Notes under the pieces: generated by a model | Databases searched by the model: none | The model's input: the letters and a program-made list of their open reading frames with translations, nothing else | Told to the model about the DNA's origin: nothing | NCBI GenBank assembly: GCA_022616415.1 | Contig: JAKEEU010000352.1 | Coordinates: 1-37,167 of the forward strand | Direction: 5' to 3' | Source: Candidatus Zhuqueibacterota bacterium | GTDB taxonomy: Bacteria; Zhuqueibacterota; Zhuqueibacteria; Zhuqueibacterales; Zhuqueibacteraceae | DNA length: 37,167 bases | Position numbers and translations under genes: made by a program | Part shown: one piece after another, positions 1-7,749 of the stretch | Numbering within the stretch: the first letter of the stretch is position 1 | Layout of the letters: every line of letters starts with the position of its first letter

Positions 1-16
1 AAAATTATATCCGTTG

Positions 17-32
17 TCCCGCCGTGGCGGGA
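17..32. other. short GC hairpin at left edge
   Basis: TCCCGC and GCGGGA pair around a four-base loop. No T run follows on either strand, so this may be only part of a terminator or repeat belonging to a gene beyond the edge. Apart from this and the 108-212 repeat I see nothing in positions 1-414. Confidence 0.25.
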
Positions 33-107
33 TTTCAATCCGTTGGGAGAAACTTGCTCTGTTTGTAAAGGTTATTGGCCATCAAAATCTCAGGTACAAA
101 AAGAGGC

Positions 108-212
108 TGTCATTCCGTAGGAATCTTTTTTCATTTCGAGCACTGTGCCAGTGCGAAAAAGGATTCCCTGGCCTGCCCAGAGCCTTTGGCAGGGCAGGCT
201 TCCAGAATGACA
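108..212. repeat. REP/MITE-like palindromic element
   Basis: The ends are inverted: TGTCATTC at 108-115 and GAATGACA at 205-212. An inner hairpin pairs GCCTGCCC (about 172-179) with GGGCAGGC (about 192-200). The element lies in non-coding DNA and has no ORF. Its design is the same as that of the element at 5915-6002, but the end words differ (GTCATTCC here, GTCATTGCGAG there). Short palindromes with such ends are widespread in bacterial intergenic DNA; assignment to a named family would need a search. Confidence 0.55.
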
Positions 213-426
213 TTTTCTCCACCCGTGAGGCATTACGGTCCCGCCGGCGCCGCCGCGCCACAACGAACCATTCGCAACCTTTCGCTGAATTTCCTGTAAA
301 ATAAAATGGGCGCCAGCTCAATTCTTGAGCATTCGCCATGGATTGGCTGGCGTCATCATAACCAACTGCATCCCGGCGCTGGCATCATGGCTAAGAATCT
401 CGTTTTGCATTCACAAGGAAAATGCT

Positions 427-1326
427 ATGCTGAAATACGTCAAGTTTTCTCTCGTGTTGTGCGCGCTCGTGTTGGCGGGCTGTGACGAGCGCCCCTCGGA
501 GCGCCGCGCGCTGCGTGAAGAACGAGAGCGGCGAGAGTCAAAAGGCGATCTGGTCGAGACCCGGCAGATTCAGTTGGGCAACGCGGCTTCGTTACGCCTC
601 GACATCGAGTACAACGGCGGGTATTTGACGATCGAGCGCGAAACGACCGGCCTGCTCGCCGACCTCAAATTGGAGTTTGACCGCGAAGAGAATCGTCCCT
701 ACATCGACTATGACTCGTCTTCATCTGCGCCGACGTTGCGGATACGCAGCCCGCGCCAGCGCGATGGCGATCTCACGTTTAAAAGATTTCGTGACAATGA
801 TTGGCGGATCAAATTAAGCCCGCAAATCCCTATCGATTTCAGAATCGACGCCGGCGCCATTGACGGCCAGTTTGATTTGACGGCGCTCAAAGTGGCGGAT
901 CTCAACCTCAACGTCGGCGCGGGAGAATTGAACCTGGAATTTCTGGAGGCTAATTCCGAGCGCCCGAGCCTCAGCATCAACTCCGGCGCGGCGGAGATGA
1001 GGGCAAAAGGCTTGTGCAATGCCAACTTCCGCCGGCTCGATTTTAACGGCGGCGTCGGCACCTCGCGGCTTTCGTTTGACGGCGACTGGAGCGGCGACGG
1101 CCGCGTGGACATGAATCTCGGCGTCGGCAAGAACACGATTCTGTTGCCTCGACATGTTGGCGCGAAGGTCCACGAATCTGGCTCGTTTCTCTCGCCGATC
1201 AGCTTGCACGGCTTCCGCAAGCGCGGCGGCGTTCACTATTCGGAAAATTACGATGAAGCCACTGGCCGTCTTGATTTCGACATCAAAATGGGTGTCGGGC
1301 ATACGTCCGTCGATTGGTTGGATTGA
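427..1326 (+). CDS. putative lipoprotein, beta-solenoid (toast-rack-like) domain
   Basis: The product has 299 residues. The ATG at 427 is chosen over an upstream in-frame ATG at 325 because AAGGA at 415-419 is correctly spaced and because a lipoprotein signal starts there: MLKYVKF, a hydrophobic stretch, then LVLAGC with Cys at about residue 19. A charged Arg/Glu linker follows (residues about 22-40). The rest is beta-rich, with repeated G-x-G and alternating hydrophobic patterns (for example INSGAAEMRAKGL, LNLNVGAGELNLEF, DMNLGVGKNTILLP) and ends in a GVGHTSVDW-type turn. Such repeats suggest a right-handed beta-solenoid like the toast-rack/DUF4097 group, attached to a membrane by its lipid. 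The function is unknown. The stop is followed directly by the hairpin repeat at 1327-1460. Confidence 0.8.
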   Translation: MLKYVKFSLVLCALVLAGCDERPSERRALREERERRESKGDLVETRQIQLGNAASLRLDIEYNGGYLTIERETTGLLADLKLEFDREENRPYIDYDSSSSAPTLRIRSPRQRDGDLTFKRFRDNDWRIKLSPQIPIDFRIDAGAIDGQFDLTALKVADLNLNVGAGELNLEFLEANSERPSLSINSGAAEMRAKGLCNANFRRLDFNGGVGTSRLSFDGDWSGDGRVDMNLGVGKNTILLPRHVGAKVHESGSFLSPISLHGFRKRGGVHYSENYDEATGRLDFDIKMGVGHTSVDWLD

Positions 1327-1460
1327 GCGTGTTGGAGTGTTGGAGTACTGGAGTATTGGATTGTTGGATTACTGGAGCGTTGGAATATTGGATTAATGGA
1401 GCGTTGTAAGCCCCATTAATCCAATACTCCATCAATCCATCAATCCAACACTCCAATGAT
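1327..1460. repeat. long hairpin of degenerate GGAGTnTTGGA words
   Basis: The left arm (about 1330-1405) is a run of 8-10 base words such as GGAGTATTGGATT and GTTGGATTACTGG. The right arm (about 1411-1455) holds the complementary words (AATCCAATACTCCATC). The arms pair approximately through many equivalent registers. The element begins directly after the stop codon of the preceding gene and could act as a terminator or mRNA 3' end. A second copy in the same vocabulary is at 17155-17270. Confidence 0.75.
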
Positions 1461-1487
1461 CCTGCAATCTGAATTTCTGGTATCGCC

Positions 1488-3911
1488 ATGAGAATATCGT
1501 CACGCGAGAATTTAATTTTGCTCATTGCAGCGCTGGCCGGCGCGGCGCTGTTTTTCTGCCTTTTTCCGCGCGTGGCGCCGACGGCGAAATTGCATTTGGC
1601 GATCAACCGCGGCGAAGCGCAGGAGATTGCCCGTGGCTATTTGCAAACGCATGGCCACAACGTGGAGGGCTTCAGTGAAAAAACTTTTCTCAATATCGAA
1701 AATCAACAAGAGAGTTTTCTGCAGTCGCATCGCGCCGGAGCAGCCGAGCGCGCACTCATTGAGAGTCATCGTCCCGTTACTAACTGGGAAGTGGTTTTCC
1801 GGCATCCCGAGCGCAACGAGCGTTTTCACGTCATGGTTTCTGCGGCGGGCGAAGTATTTCATTTCGAACACGTCGTGCCGGCGAATATGGCCGGCAAGCA
1901 TTGCACCCAAGACGAGGTGACGCCGATCATTACACGCTTTCTCACGCGCCAGCTCGGCATTGATTGGTCTGAATACGAGATGGTCGACGTGCAAACCATC
2001 AAGCGCGAGGCCTGCACCGACTTTACATTCAAATGGGAAAAGAAAACACCGGCGCTCGGCGGCTTGAAGTTTCGGCTGTGGGCCAAGGTCATCGGCGATG
2101 AGGTCGGCGGCTGGGATCGGCACGTGCAAATTCCGCAAGAATTCGTTGCGGAGTATAGTCGCCGGCAGAACACGAGCAATCTGTTCGAGGTCGCCAAACC
2201 CATTTTGATCATCACCATCTTTGTGATCAGCTTGATCTCGTTCGTGTTGCGGTTCCACGCGCGCGAGCTGAGCTTGCGGAATGCGTTGGTGTTTTCCGGC
2301 TTTGCACTCGCCGTCATTCTGGCCTATTTCGTCATGGTGTGGTTCCCTTCTTACGAGTTGTTGCGCAACGCGATAATCGAGGATAATCAGAATTTTTATC
2401 TGTTTGTGAGTTACGTCAATCTCGCGGTTATTGCATTCTCTTCGGCGCTCGCCATCTTTCTCGTGTGGGCGACCGGCGAGTCAGTGACGCGCGAAATCTG
2501 GCCGGAGAAATTAAAAACGTTCGACGCGCTTTTCGGGCGGCGCTTCTTTTTTCCCGAGCTGGGCAGCGGCATTCTAAAAGGCTTTGCGCTCGCAGCCATA
2601 CAGCTTGGTTTGTGGTATCTCATCATTTATGGCTTGAGCGGACGATCAAACTTATGGCTCGTCGCCGGGACAAATGAAAGGATTGCCCTAGCCTCTCTCA
2701 TCCCGTTAGGCGCGCCAGTTTTGATCGGCCTTTACGCCGCCGTGTTCGCCCTCCCTTATGCGCCGTTGTTCACGTTGGGCTTTTTGCGGCGCTATCTCAA
2801 GCGCACAGTGTTGGCGGTGGCGTTGGCGATCTTGATGTTCGATACGATTTTCCCGGATACCACGACCATCATCAGCCGGTGGTGGCAGGCTGGCGCCAGC
2901 ATACTCGTCGGCGTGATCGGATACATTTTTTATTTGCGCTACAATCTTTTGACGCTTGCCATCGGCACTGCGGTTTCCACTATGCTGCCTTATGCCATGA
3001 TGTTTGTGTCGCAGCCGGATGGGATGTATCAAACGACCGGCTGGGCCTCGTTCGGTTTGCTCGGCGCCGTGTTGATTTACGGATATGTAGCGCGAGTGCG
3101 CGGCGCTGCACTTGACGAGCAAGCCATCACGCCGGCTTACGTGCACCACATTGCGGAGCGCGAGCGCTTGAAGATGGAATTGGATATCGCCCGTAAGGCG
3201 CAGCTTCGCATGTTGCCGCAGCAAATTCCCCAGCTTCCCGGGCTCGACATTGCCGCGTTTTCGGAGCCGGCCAAGGAAGTCGGCGGCGACTATTTTGATT
3301 TCGTCATGTTCGACGGCAATCGTCTCGGCATCGTCATCGGCGACGTTTCCGGCAAGGGCATGCCGGCGGCATTGTACATGACGCTCACCAAAGGTTTCTT
3401 GCAAGCGCGCGCCGATCTCAATGCCTCGCCGCGCGAAATTCTTTGCCGGATGAATCGCAATTTCTATCAATCCGCCGAGCGCAATATTTTTGTCAGCCTC
3501 TTTTATTGCGTCATCGATCCGATCAACCGCAAAATGGTCTACGCCCGCGCCGGACATAATCCGATTATCGTGCGCCACAACGCCAGCCAAACCACCAAGC
3601 TGCTGCAACCACCCGGCCTCGCGGTCGGACTTGAAAGCGGCGAGGTCTTTGAGCGCATCATGAAACAGGAGAGCATCGAAATTGTGCCCGGAGATACTTT
3701 AGTTTTTTATACCGATGGCTTGACTGAGGGCATGAACCGCGGCAAGGAAGAATTCGGTGAGGAGCGCCTGCTCAAGGTTATAGAAGACACAGAGAATGGC
3801 AGTACCGCGCACGATTTGCTTGAACAAATTCGGAAAGCTCATAGCACTTTTGTTGGCCGCGAAGAGCAGCACGACGATTTGACGTGTTTGGTGGTGCGTG
3901 TTTCGAAATGA
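1488..3911 (+). CDS. membrane-anchored SpoIIE/RsbU-type PP2C phosphatase
   Basis: The product has 807 residues. An N-terminal membrane helix (residues about 8-27) is followed by an approximately 200-residue extracytoplasmic region with two PepSY-like stretches (for example GEAQEIARGYLQTHG). Then come about nine membrane helices (residues 245-545) and a cytoplasmic PPM phosphatase domain (about 560-805). Metal-binding motifs are VGGDYFDF (598-605), GDVSGKGMPAALYM (about 617-630), FYTDGLTEGMN and the terminal EEQHDDLTCLVV. Such phosphatases dephosphorylate serine on anti-sigma-factor antagonists (family knowledge). No STAS or anti-sigma gene is nearby, so the partner must lie elsewhere. The ATG follows the hairpin repeat with only a weak ribosome-binding site. 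The membrane module probably senses an external signal (inference). Confidence 0.92.
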   Translation: MRISSRENLILLIAALAGAALFFCLFPRVAPTAKLHLAINRGEAQEIARGYLQTHGHNVEGFSEKTFLNIENQQESFLQSHRAGAAERALIESHRPVTNWEVVFRHPERNERFHVMVSAAGEVFHFEHVVPANMAGKHCTQDEVTPIITRFLTRQLGIDWSEYEMVDVQTIKREACTDFTFKWEKKTPALGGLKFRLWAKVIGDEVGGWDRHVQIPQEFVAEYSRRQNTSNLFEVAKPILIITIFVISLISFVLRFHARELSLRNALVFSGFALAVILAYFVMVWFPSYELLRNAIIEDNQNFYLFVSYVNLAVIAFSSALAIFLVWATGESVTREIWPEKLKTFDALFGRRFFFPELGSGILKGFALAAIQLGLWYLIIYGLSGRSNLWLVAGTNERIALASLIPLGAPVLIGLYAAVFALPYAPLFTLGFLRRYLKRTVLAVALAILMFDTIFPDTTTIISRWWQAGASILVGVIGYIFYLRYNLLTLAIGTAVSTMLPYAMMFVSQPDGMYQTTGWASFGLLGAVLIYGYVARVRGAALDEQAITPAYVHHIAERERLKMELDIARKAQLRMLPQQIPQLPGLDIAAFSEPAKEVGGDYFDFVMFDGNRLGIVIGDVSGKGMPAALYMTLTKGFLQARADLNASPREILCRMNRNFYQSAERNIFVSLFYCVIDPINRKMVYARAGHNPIIVRHNASQTTKLLQPPGLAVGLESGEVFERIMKQESIEIVPGDTLVFYTDGLTEGMNRGKEEFGEERLLKVIEDTENGSTAHDLLEQIRKAHSTFVGREEQHDDLTCLVVRVSK

Positions 3912-3941
3912 ATAAATTGTTACATTCCAGTAACATTTTTC

Positions 3942-3970
3942 TTGACATTTGAAGATGATTTGTGTATTTT
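3942..3970 (+). promoter_or_regulatory. sigma70-like promoter
   Basis: TTGACA at 3942-3947, a 17-base spacer and TATTTT at 3965-3970. It points into about 650 bases without a recognisable gene before the aminopeptidase at 4641, so it either makes a long leader or transcribes something in that gap. Confidence 0.4.
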
Positions 3971-4640
3971 ACCCCAGATTTTTTATTGCGTACTGCGAAC
4001 CAAAGCTGGAAAGTTTAGTAAAAATATGTAAGGTTTTTTCGATGAAAGCGATCACACGACAAATTGATTTTGGTCTGATATTTGCGATAAATTAAATCAA
4101 CATGAACGAAAAGCGGGGATAAAAAATGGTGTACAAAAGGGTGGTTTCGACAAAGTTGCACAATTTACAAGCCGGGGTAAGGGGTTCACGACGGAAGCGA
4201 TTGATTTTGAGTGCTTTGGTTGGTCAGCATTGCTGTATAAGCAAATAAGATAAATCTTATCAGATCCCCCAAAACCCGCAAAAAAACTTGCCATCCGCTC
4301 TCCGCATTTTCGCATGTATGCAGGTATTACATTTTCGTTTTTGCTATGGCCGCAGTGATACAGTTTTTTACAGGTCTGTACAACTTTGCGCCCCACCTAT
4401 TGATGATATGACCTCGACAACTCGGCTGTTGACAAAATGCTTTTTAATTATTATATTTGCCGTATCCCGCCAAGGAAAGTGTTCTTTCGGGTAGCTCCCA
4501 GGGGTAGGACAATACATTCGAGTCAGGAGGTAGGACTCGGCCAAGCGGTGTCTGAGACGGCGTCCCCAAGACTGCGTCCGAAGGAATGCGTCCGTTGCGC
4601 GATCACGGCACCATGAACTTCAACTTTGATGAGTAGTTCT
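3971..4640. other. 670-base gap without a recognised gene
   Basis: AT-rich up to about 4450, then GC-rich. Visible features: CAAAGTTGCACA (4151-4162) and TGTACAACTTTG (4377-4388) as near-inverted 12-mers about 215 bases apart; a palindrome AAGAT/ATCTT near 4246-4257; GGTAGGAC twice (4503-4510 and 4531-4538); and a GAGTC...GACTC hairpin around 4520-4537. A 40-codon ORF (start ATG 4126, preceded by GGGGATAAAAA) has no family I recognise and is not called. Confidence 0.4.
4560..4593 (+). repeat. three GCGTCC boxes at 14-base spacing
   Basis: GCGTCC occurs at 4560-4565, 4574-4579 and 4588-4593, exactly 14 bases apart, about 50 bases before the aminopeptidase start. It may be a protein-binding array or part of a structured leader; no family is recognised. 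Confidence 0.4.
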
Positions 4641-5843
4641 ATGAATGATCCACGACTTGCACGGCTGGCGGAGGTGTTGACGTCGCACTCCACGCGCTTG
4701 CAAAAAGGCGAGCGCGTTTTGATAGAAGCATTTGACGTTCCCGAGGCGTTTACCAACGCGCTCATCGAAGCCGCGGTTGATTGCGGCGCGATTCCGATTG
4801 TCGAAACCAAGCACAACAAGGTTTTGCGGCAGCTTTATCGCCAATACGGTGAAGAAGCCTTTCGGCTGCTCGGTGAAATCGAAAAGTTCCGCATGGAAAG
4901 AATGGACGCGTACATCGGCGTGCGCGGCAATGACAATATCTGCGAGATGTCCGACGTGCCCGGCATCAAGATGAGCTATTTGCAGCGGCACATTTTTCAA
5001 CCGGTGCACCACGACATTCGCCTCAAAACCAAATGGGTCGTGCTGCGCTATCCCAACTCGTCGATGGCACAACAGGCCGGCATGAGCACCGAGGCCTTCG
5101 AAGATTTTTACTTTGAAGTTTGCACGATGGATTACGGCCGCATGACCGAAGCCATGCAAGCGCTGAAAGAGCGCATGGAGAGCGCCGACCGCGTACAGAT
5201 TCTCGGCCCCGACACTGAGCTGAACTTCAGCATCAAAGGCATTCCGGCGATACCTTGCGGCGGCGAATACAATATTCCAGACGGCGAATGCTTCACGGCG
5301 CCGGTGCGGAGTTCGGTGAATGGCGTTATCAGTTTCAACACGCCGACGATTTATCAGGGCGTGGCGTTTTCCGACATCAAACTGGAGTTTCGCAACGGCA
5401 AGATCATCGACGCCACCGGCGACTCGGCAAGCAAAAGCTCGCGGCTGAATGAGATTTTCAACACCGACGAGGGCGCACGCTACGTGGGCGAGTTCTCGTT
5501 CGGTTTCAATCCGTTCATCAACCGGCCGATGCTCGACATTCTCTTCGACGAGAAGATTGCCGGCTCGTTCCATTTCACCCCCGGCAATGCGTACGAGAAC
5601 GCCGATAACGGCAACCGCTCCCAGGTTCATTGGGACATGGTGATGATCCAAACGCCGGAATTTGGCGGCGGCGAAATCTGGCTCGACAGCGAGATGATCC
5701 GCAAAGACGGCCGCTTCGTGCCCGACTATTTGCAGCCGCTCAATCCGGAAAATCTCAAAAGCGAGTACGACGATTTTCCCACCTCGTCATCGCGGCGCCG
5801 GAGAACCAGAGAAAAAGTTTACACTGATGAAGTGCTGGTGTAA
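4641..5843 (+). CDS. M29-family metallo-aminopeptidase (AmpS/PepS type)
   Basis: The product has 400 residues, the normal size for the family. The start MNDPRLARLAEVLTSHSTRLQKGERV matches the usual N-terminus of M29 peptidases; ATG 4641 is chosen, with ATG 4629 also possible and in frame. Neither has a strong ribosome-binding site. Candidate metal ligands near the C-terminus are Glu284 (VGEFSFG), His311 (GSFHFTPG), and His330 and Asp332 (VHWDM). The family removes N-terminal amino acids from peptides in the cytoplasm using two divalent metals (established). No signal peptide is seen. The last 25 residues are basic and rich in Arg and Ser (SSRRRRTRE), an unusual tail. It stands alone, with the 670-base gap upstream. 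Confidence 0.9.
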   Translation: MNDPRLARLAEVLTSHSTRLQKGERVLIEAFDVPEAFTNALIEAAVDCGAIPIVETKHNKVLRQLYRQYGEEAFRLLGEIEKFRMERMDAYIGVRGNDNICEMSDVPGIKMSYLQRHIFQPVHHDIRLKTKWVVLRYPNSSMAQQAGMSTEAFEDFYFEVCTMDYGRMTEAMQALKERMESADRVQILGPDTELNFSIKGIPAIPCGGEYNIPDGECFTAPVRSSVNGVISFNTPTIYQGVAFSDIKLEFRNGKIIDATGDSASKSSRLNEIFNTDEGARYVGEFSFGFNPFINRPMLDILFDEKIAGSFHFTPGNAYENADNGNRSQVHWDMVMIQTPEFGGGEIWLDSEMIRKDGRFVPDYLQPLNPENLKSEYDDFPTSSSRRRRTREKVYTDEVLV

Positions 5844-5914
5844 GCGGACTTGCTATAAATACTGAGCATCGTGCCCGAATGGTTGTTAATACGCGTTTAG
5901 GTTTGGCTTTTAAT

Positions 5915-6002
5915 GTCATTGCGAGGCGTCCCGCTTTTCAGCGGGACAATCTGCTGGAATTTGCGCAAAAAGATTGCTTCGCTGAGAGGCGCTCGCAATG
6001 AC
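5915..6002. repeat. REP/MITE-like palindrome, GTCATTGCGAG ends
   Basis: GTCATTGCGAG at 5915-5925 is the exact inverse of CTCGCAATGAC at 5992-6002. Inside, GTCCCGC and GCGGGAC (about 5929-5947) form a second hairpin. There is no ORF. The right end lies directly against the promoter of the selenoprotein gene (TTGACT at 6004), so the element may insulate that gene or have delivered its promoter. Confidence 0.7.
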
Positions 6003-6003
6003 T

Positions 6004-6032
6004 TTGACTCAAAAATCAACTCTTAAGATAAT
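6004..6032 (+). promoter_or_regulatory. sigma70 promoter of the SelW-like gene
   Basis: TTGACT at 6004-6009, a 17-base spacer and GATAAT at 6027-6032. Transcription would start near 6039, leaving only about 15 bases before the ATG at 6054, and no Shine-Dalgarno sequence is visible in that short leader. Confidence 0.6.
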
Positions 6033-6053
6033 ATCAAACTTTTGCGTTTTACA

Positions 6054-6269
6054 ATGAAGGTCACGATTCAATATTGCGGCGTTTGAAACTACCTCCCTCG
6101 CGCCTCCAGTTTGAAGGCGGAAATTGCGAAGCGGTTCCCGGACTGCCAGATCGAGCTGATCGAAGGCAGCGGCGGCGTCTTCGAAGTGAAAAAAGAAGGC
6201 CAACTACTTTTTTCCAAGAAAAAGATGGGACGTTTCCCGGATCCGCAGGAAATTTTGGCGCAGTTGTAA
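6054..6269 (+). CDS. SelW/Rdx-family selenoprotein (in-frame TGA = Sec11)
   Basis: The gene has 72 codons including TAA and is read through a TGA at 6084-6086. The product begins MKVTIQYCGV-U-NYLPRASS, continues with KAEIAKRFPD and ends EILAQL. Cys8-Gly-Val-Sec11 is the CxxU redox motif of SelW/SelT/SelH-like (Rdx) proteins after the first beta strand. The rest of the fold is recognisable: helix 13-28, then GSGGVFEVKKEGQLLFSKKK (38-57) and GRFPDPQE (59-66), both hallmarks of the family. The 71-residue length is normal for bacterial members, which are thioredoxin-like oxidoreductases acting with thiols in the cytoplasm (family knowledge). Both flanks of the TGA read as one protein without any frameshift, so selenocysteine is favoured over a nonsense mutation; selA, selB, selC and selD would have to lie elsewhere. 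It has its own promoter at 6004-6032. Confidence 0.88.
6087..6129 (+). promoter_or_regulatory. candidate bacterial SECIS element
   Basis: Directly after the TGA, CGCCT (6101-6105) pairs with AGGCG (6115-6119) around a nine-base loop CCAGTTTGA. One more C-G pair (6107-6113) would leave the loop AGTTT. TCG (6098-6100) can pair with CGA (6127-6129) below a bulge. The loop begins 19-21 bases after the TGA and has a G in its second position (closed form). This fits the known bacterial pattern of a hairpin just 3' of the UGA with a G near the start of the loop, which SelB recognises. It has not been folded by computer. Confidence 0.5.
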
Positions 6270-6343
6270 CCCAGCCGGCCCGACTGGAAAAGCTGCAACG
6301 AAGCAAGCTTACTACGGCTTGCAGGGTTGCTGGTTCATCGTTG

Positions 6344-6440
6344 CTCATACTCGTACTCCTACTCCTACTCACTTTTAAAATTTTGCAAAACGAGTAAGAG
6401 TACGAGAAGGAGTAAGAGTACGGGAAAAAGGGTACGAGTG
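6344..6440. repeat. hairpin of degenerate ACTCsTACTC words
   Basis: The left arm (6344-6371) is built from CTCATACTCGTACTCC-like words. The right arm (6391-6440) holds the complement (GAGTAAGAGTACGAGAAGG). A centre of TTTTAAAATTTTGCAAAA separates them. It follows the selenoprotein gene and runs up to the next gene's start at 6450. The architecture is the same as at 1327-1460 and 17155-17270, but the words are different. Confidence 0.75.
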
Positions 6441-6449
6441 CAAAACAAC

Positions 6450-7547
6450 ATGCACATTATCATGACGTCATTTCTTATTCTCGGGTTGGCAAGCCGGGGC
6501 CAACTCTGGGGCTTCGGCTTGCGCGGCCCGCGTCCGGATTTCGGCTGTTTTGCAAGAGCGGTTTTTGGGCCGATGGCGGGAGAACATTTAAAATTGGGCA
6601 TACAAAAATCGGCCACACCCCCTGAAGCAGCACCAACACACCTTCTTCTCCCGAAAACCCACTCCTTCAATCTACCACCAAGACAAGCTTCTCTTCAGCA
6701 CTTCATCCAACACCTCGCCGACAGCCTGCACGCGGAAATCGGCGTGGCGTTTCGCGACCTCGAGACCGGCAAAGAATTTTTCTTCAACGAGCGCAAAATG
6801 ATGCACGCGGCGAGCACGATGAAAGTGCCGGTGATGATCGAAGTGTTCCGGCAAGCCGAGCCGGGAAAATTTCGCCTCGACGATTCCTTGGTGGTAAAAA
6901 ATCAGTTTAACAGTATTGTCGATGGCTCGTCTTATCGCTTGGACATCGGCGATGACAGCGACGAATCCATTTATGGCGCCATCGGCAAAAAGATGACGAT
7001 CCGCCGGCTCGTTGAGCAGATGATCACGGTGAGCAGCAATTTGGCGACGAATATTCTCATCGAGCTGGTGGGCGCGGAGAAGGTGATGGCAACGTTGCGC
7101 GAGCTGGGCGTGAAGAATATGCAGGTGCGGCGCGGCGTTGAAGATATTAAAGCCTATCGCCGCGGCTTGAACAACCAAACCGACGCGCTCGACATGATGT
7201 TGGCGCTGCAAGCGCTGGCGGAAAAACGCGTGGCTTCACCAGCCGCGTGTGACAGCATGCTGGCCGTTCTTCAGCGCCAAAAATTTCGTGACGGCATTCC
7301 GGCCGGCTTGCCCGAGGGAACGGTCGTGGGCAACAAAACCGGCTCGATCACGGCCATCGCGCACGACTGCGCCATCGTATTTCCGCAAAGCCGGGAGGTT
7401 GCGGCAGCGCAAAAAAAATCCGGCAAAGCCCGCAAGCCGTATCTTCTGGTGGTATTAACAAGTGGAATTCAGGAGGAAAAAACGGCCCAGCGCACTATCG
7501 CGGCAATTTCGCAAGAAATTTATTATGGCCTGATTACGTCGTTGTGA
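6450..7547 (+). CDS. class A beta-lactamase-fold serine hydrolase
   Basis: 365 residues if started at ATG 6450; starts at 6462 and 6573 are in frame and equally possible, because no good ribosome-binding site decides. Active-site motifs are in order and spacing: Ser122-Thr-Met-Lys125 (AASTMKVP), Ser195-Ser-Asn197 in place of SDN, a conserved Glu in RGVEDIKAYRRGLNN (omega-loop region) and Lys296-Thr-Gly298 (VGNKTGSI). These place it in the beta-lactamase2 group, which acylates a serine; whether it opens beta-lactams or another amide is not visible. The first 75 residues are odd: a weak hydrophobic stretch, then Pro/Gly/Arg-rich sequence not typical of a signal peptide. An earlier ATG (6327) would start inside the hairpin repeat and is rejected. 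Confidence 0.85.
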   Translation: MHIIMTSFLILGLASRGQLWGFGLRGPRPDFGCFARAVFGPMAGEHLKLGIQKSATPPEAAPTHLLLPKTHSFNLPPRQASLQHFIQHLADSLHAEIGVAFRDLETGKEFFFNERKMMHAASTMKVPVMIEVFRQAEPGKFRLDDSLVVKNQFNSIVDGSSYRLDIGDDSDESIYGAIGKKMTIRRLVEQMITVSSNLATNILIELVGAEKVMATLRELGVKNMQVRRGVEDIKAYRRGLNNQTDALDMMLALQALAEKRVASPAACDSMLAVLQRQKFRDGIPAGLPEGTVVGNKTGSITAIAHDCAIVFPQSREVAAAQKKSGKARKPYLLVVLTSGIQEEKTAQRTIAAISQEIYYGLITSL

Positions 7548-7749
7548 GCTCAGGGAGCGGTTATGTGAGCCTTTGGAAGGCAGCACTTTCATCACGCACG
7601 GCATCCGCTTCCAACTCCTACAGCACTTCCGGGGCAATCATCTGAACGAGGCGAAGGTCTTCAAAAGACCAAGCTATAATAAATTTGACCTTCGACGGAC
7701 TTCCAAAGACTTGCTGCCAACAATCGGTTTCATTTGCATGGTGAAAGTC

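Noticed and set aside
4097..4396. 99-residue frame on the - strand
   Set aside because: It has no ribosome-binding site and no coding-like composition, and overlaps AT-rich repeat-like DNA.
6084..6086. TGA as a simple nonsense mutation in a SelW gene
   Set aside because: The remaining 60 codons are free of other damage and the TGA sits exactly at the CxxU position; decay would be expected to hit elsewhere too. It remains possible if the genome lacks Sec genes.
6327..6449. N-terminal extension of the beta-lactamase-like protein
   Set aside because: It would translate the hairpin repeat into SYSYSYS-type sequence, so it is not plausible.
7573..7749. N-terminal extension of the propeller sensor protein
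   Set aside because: It lies before a clear signal peptide at 7750.
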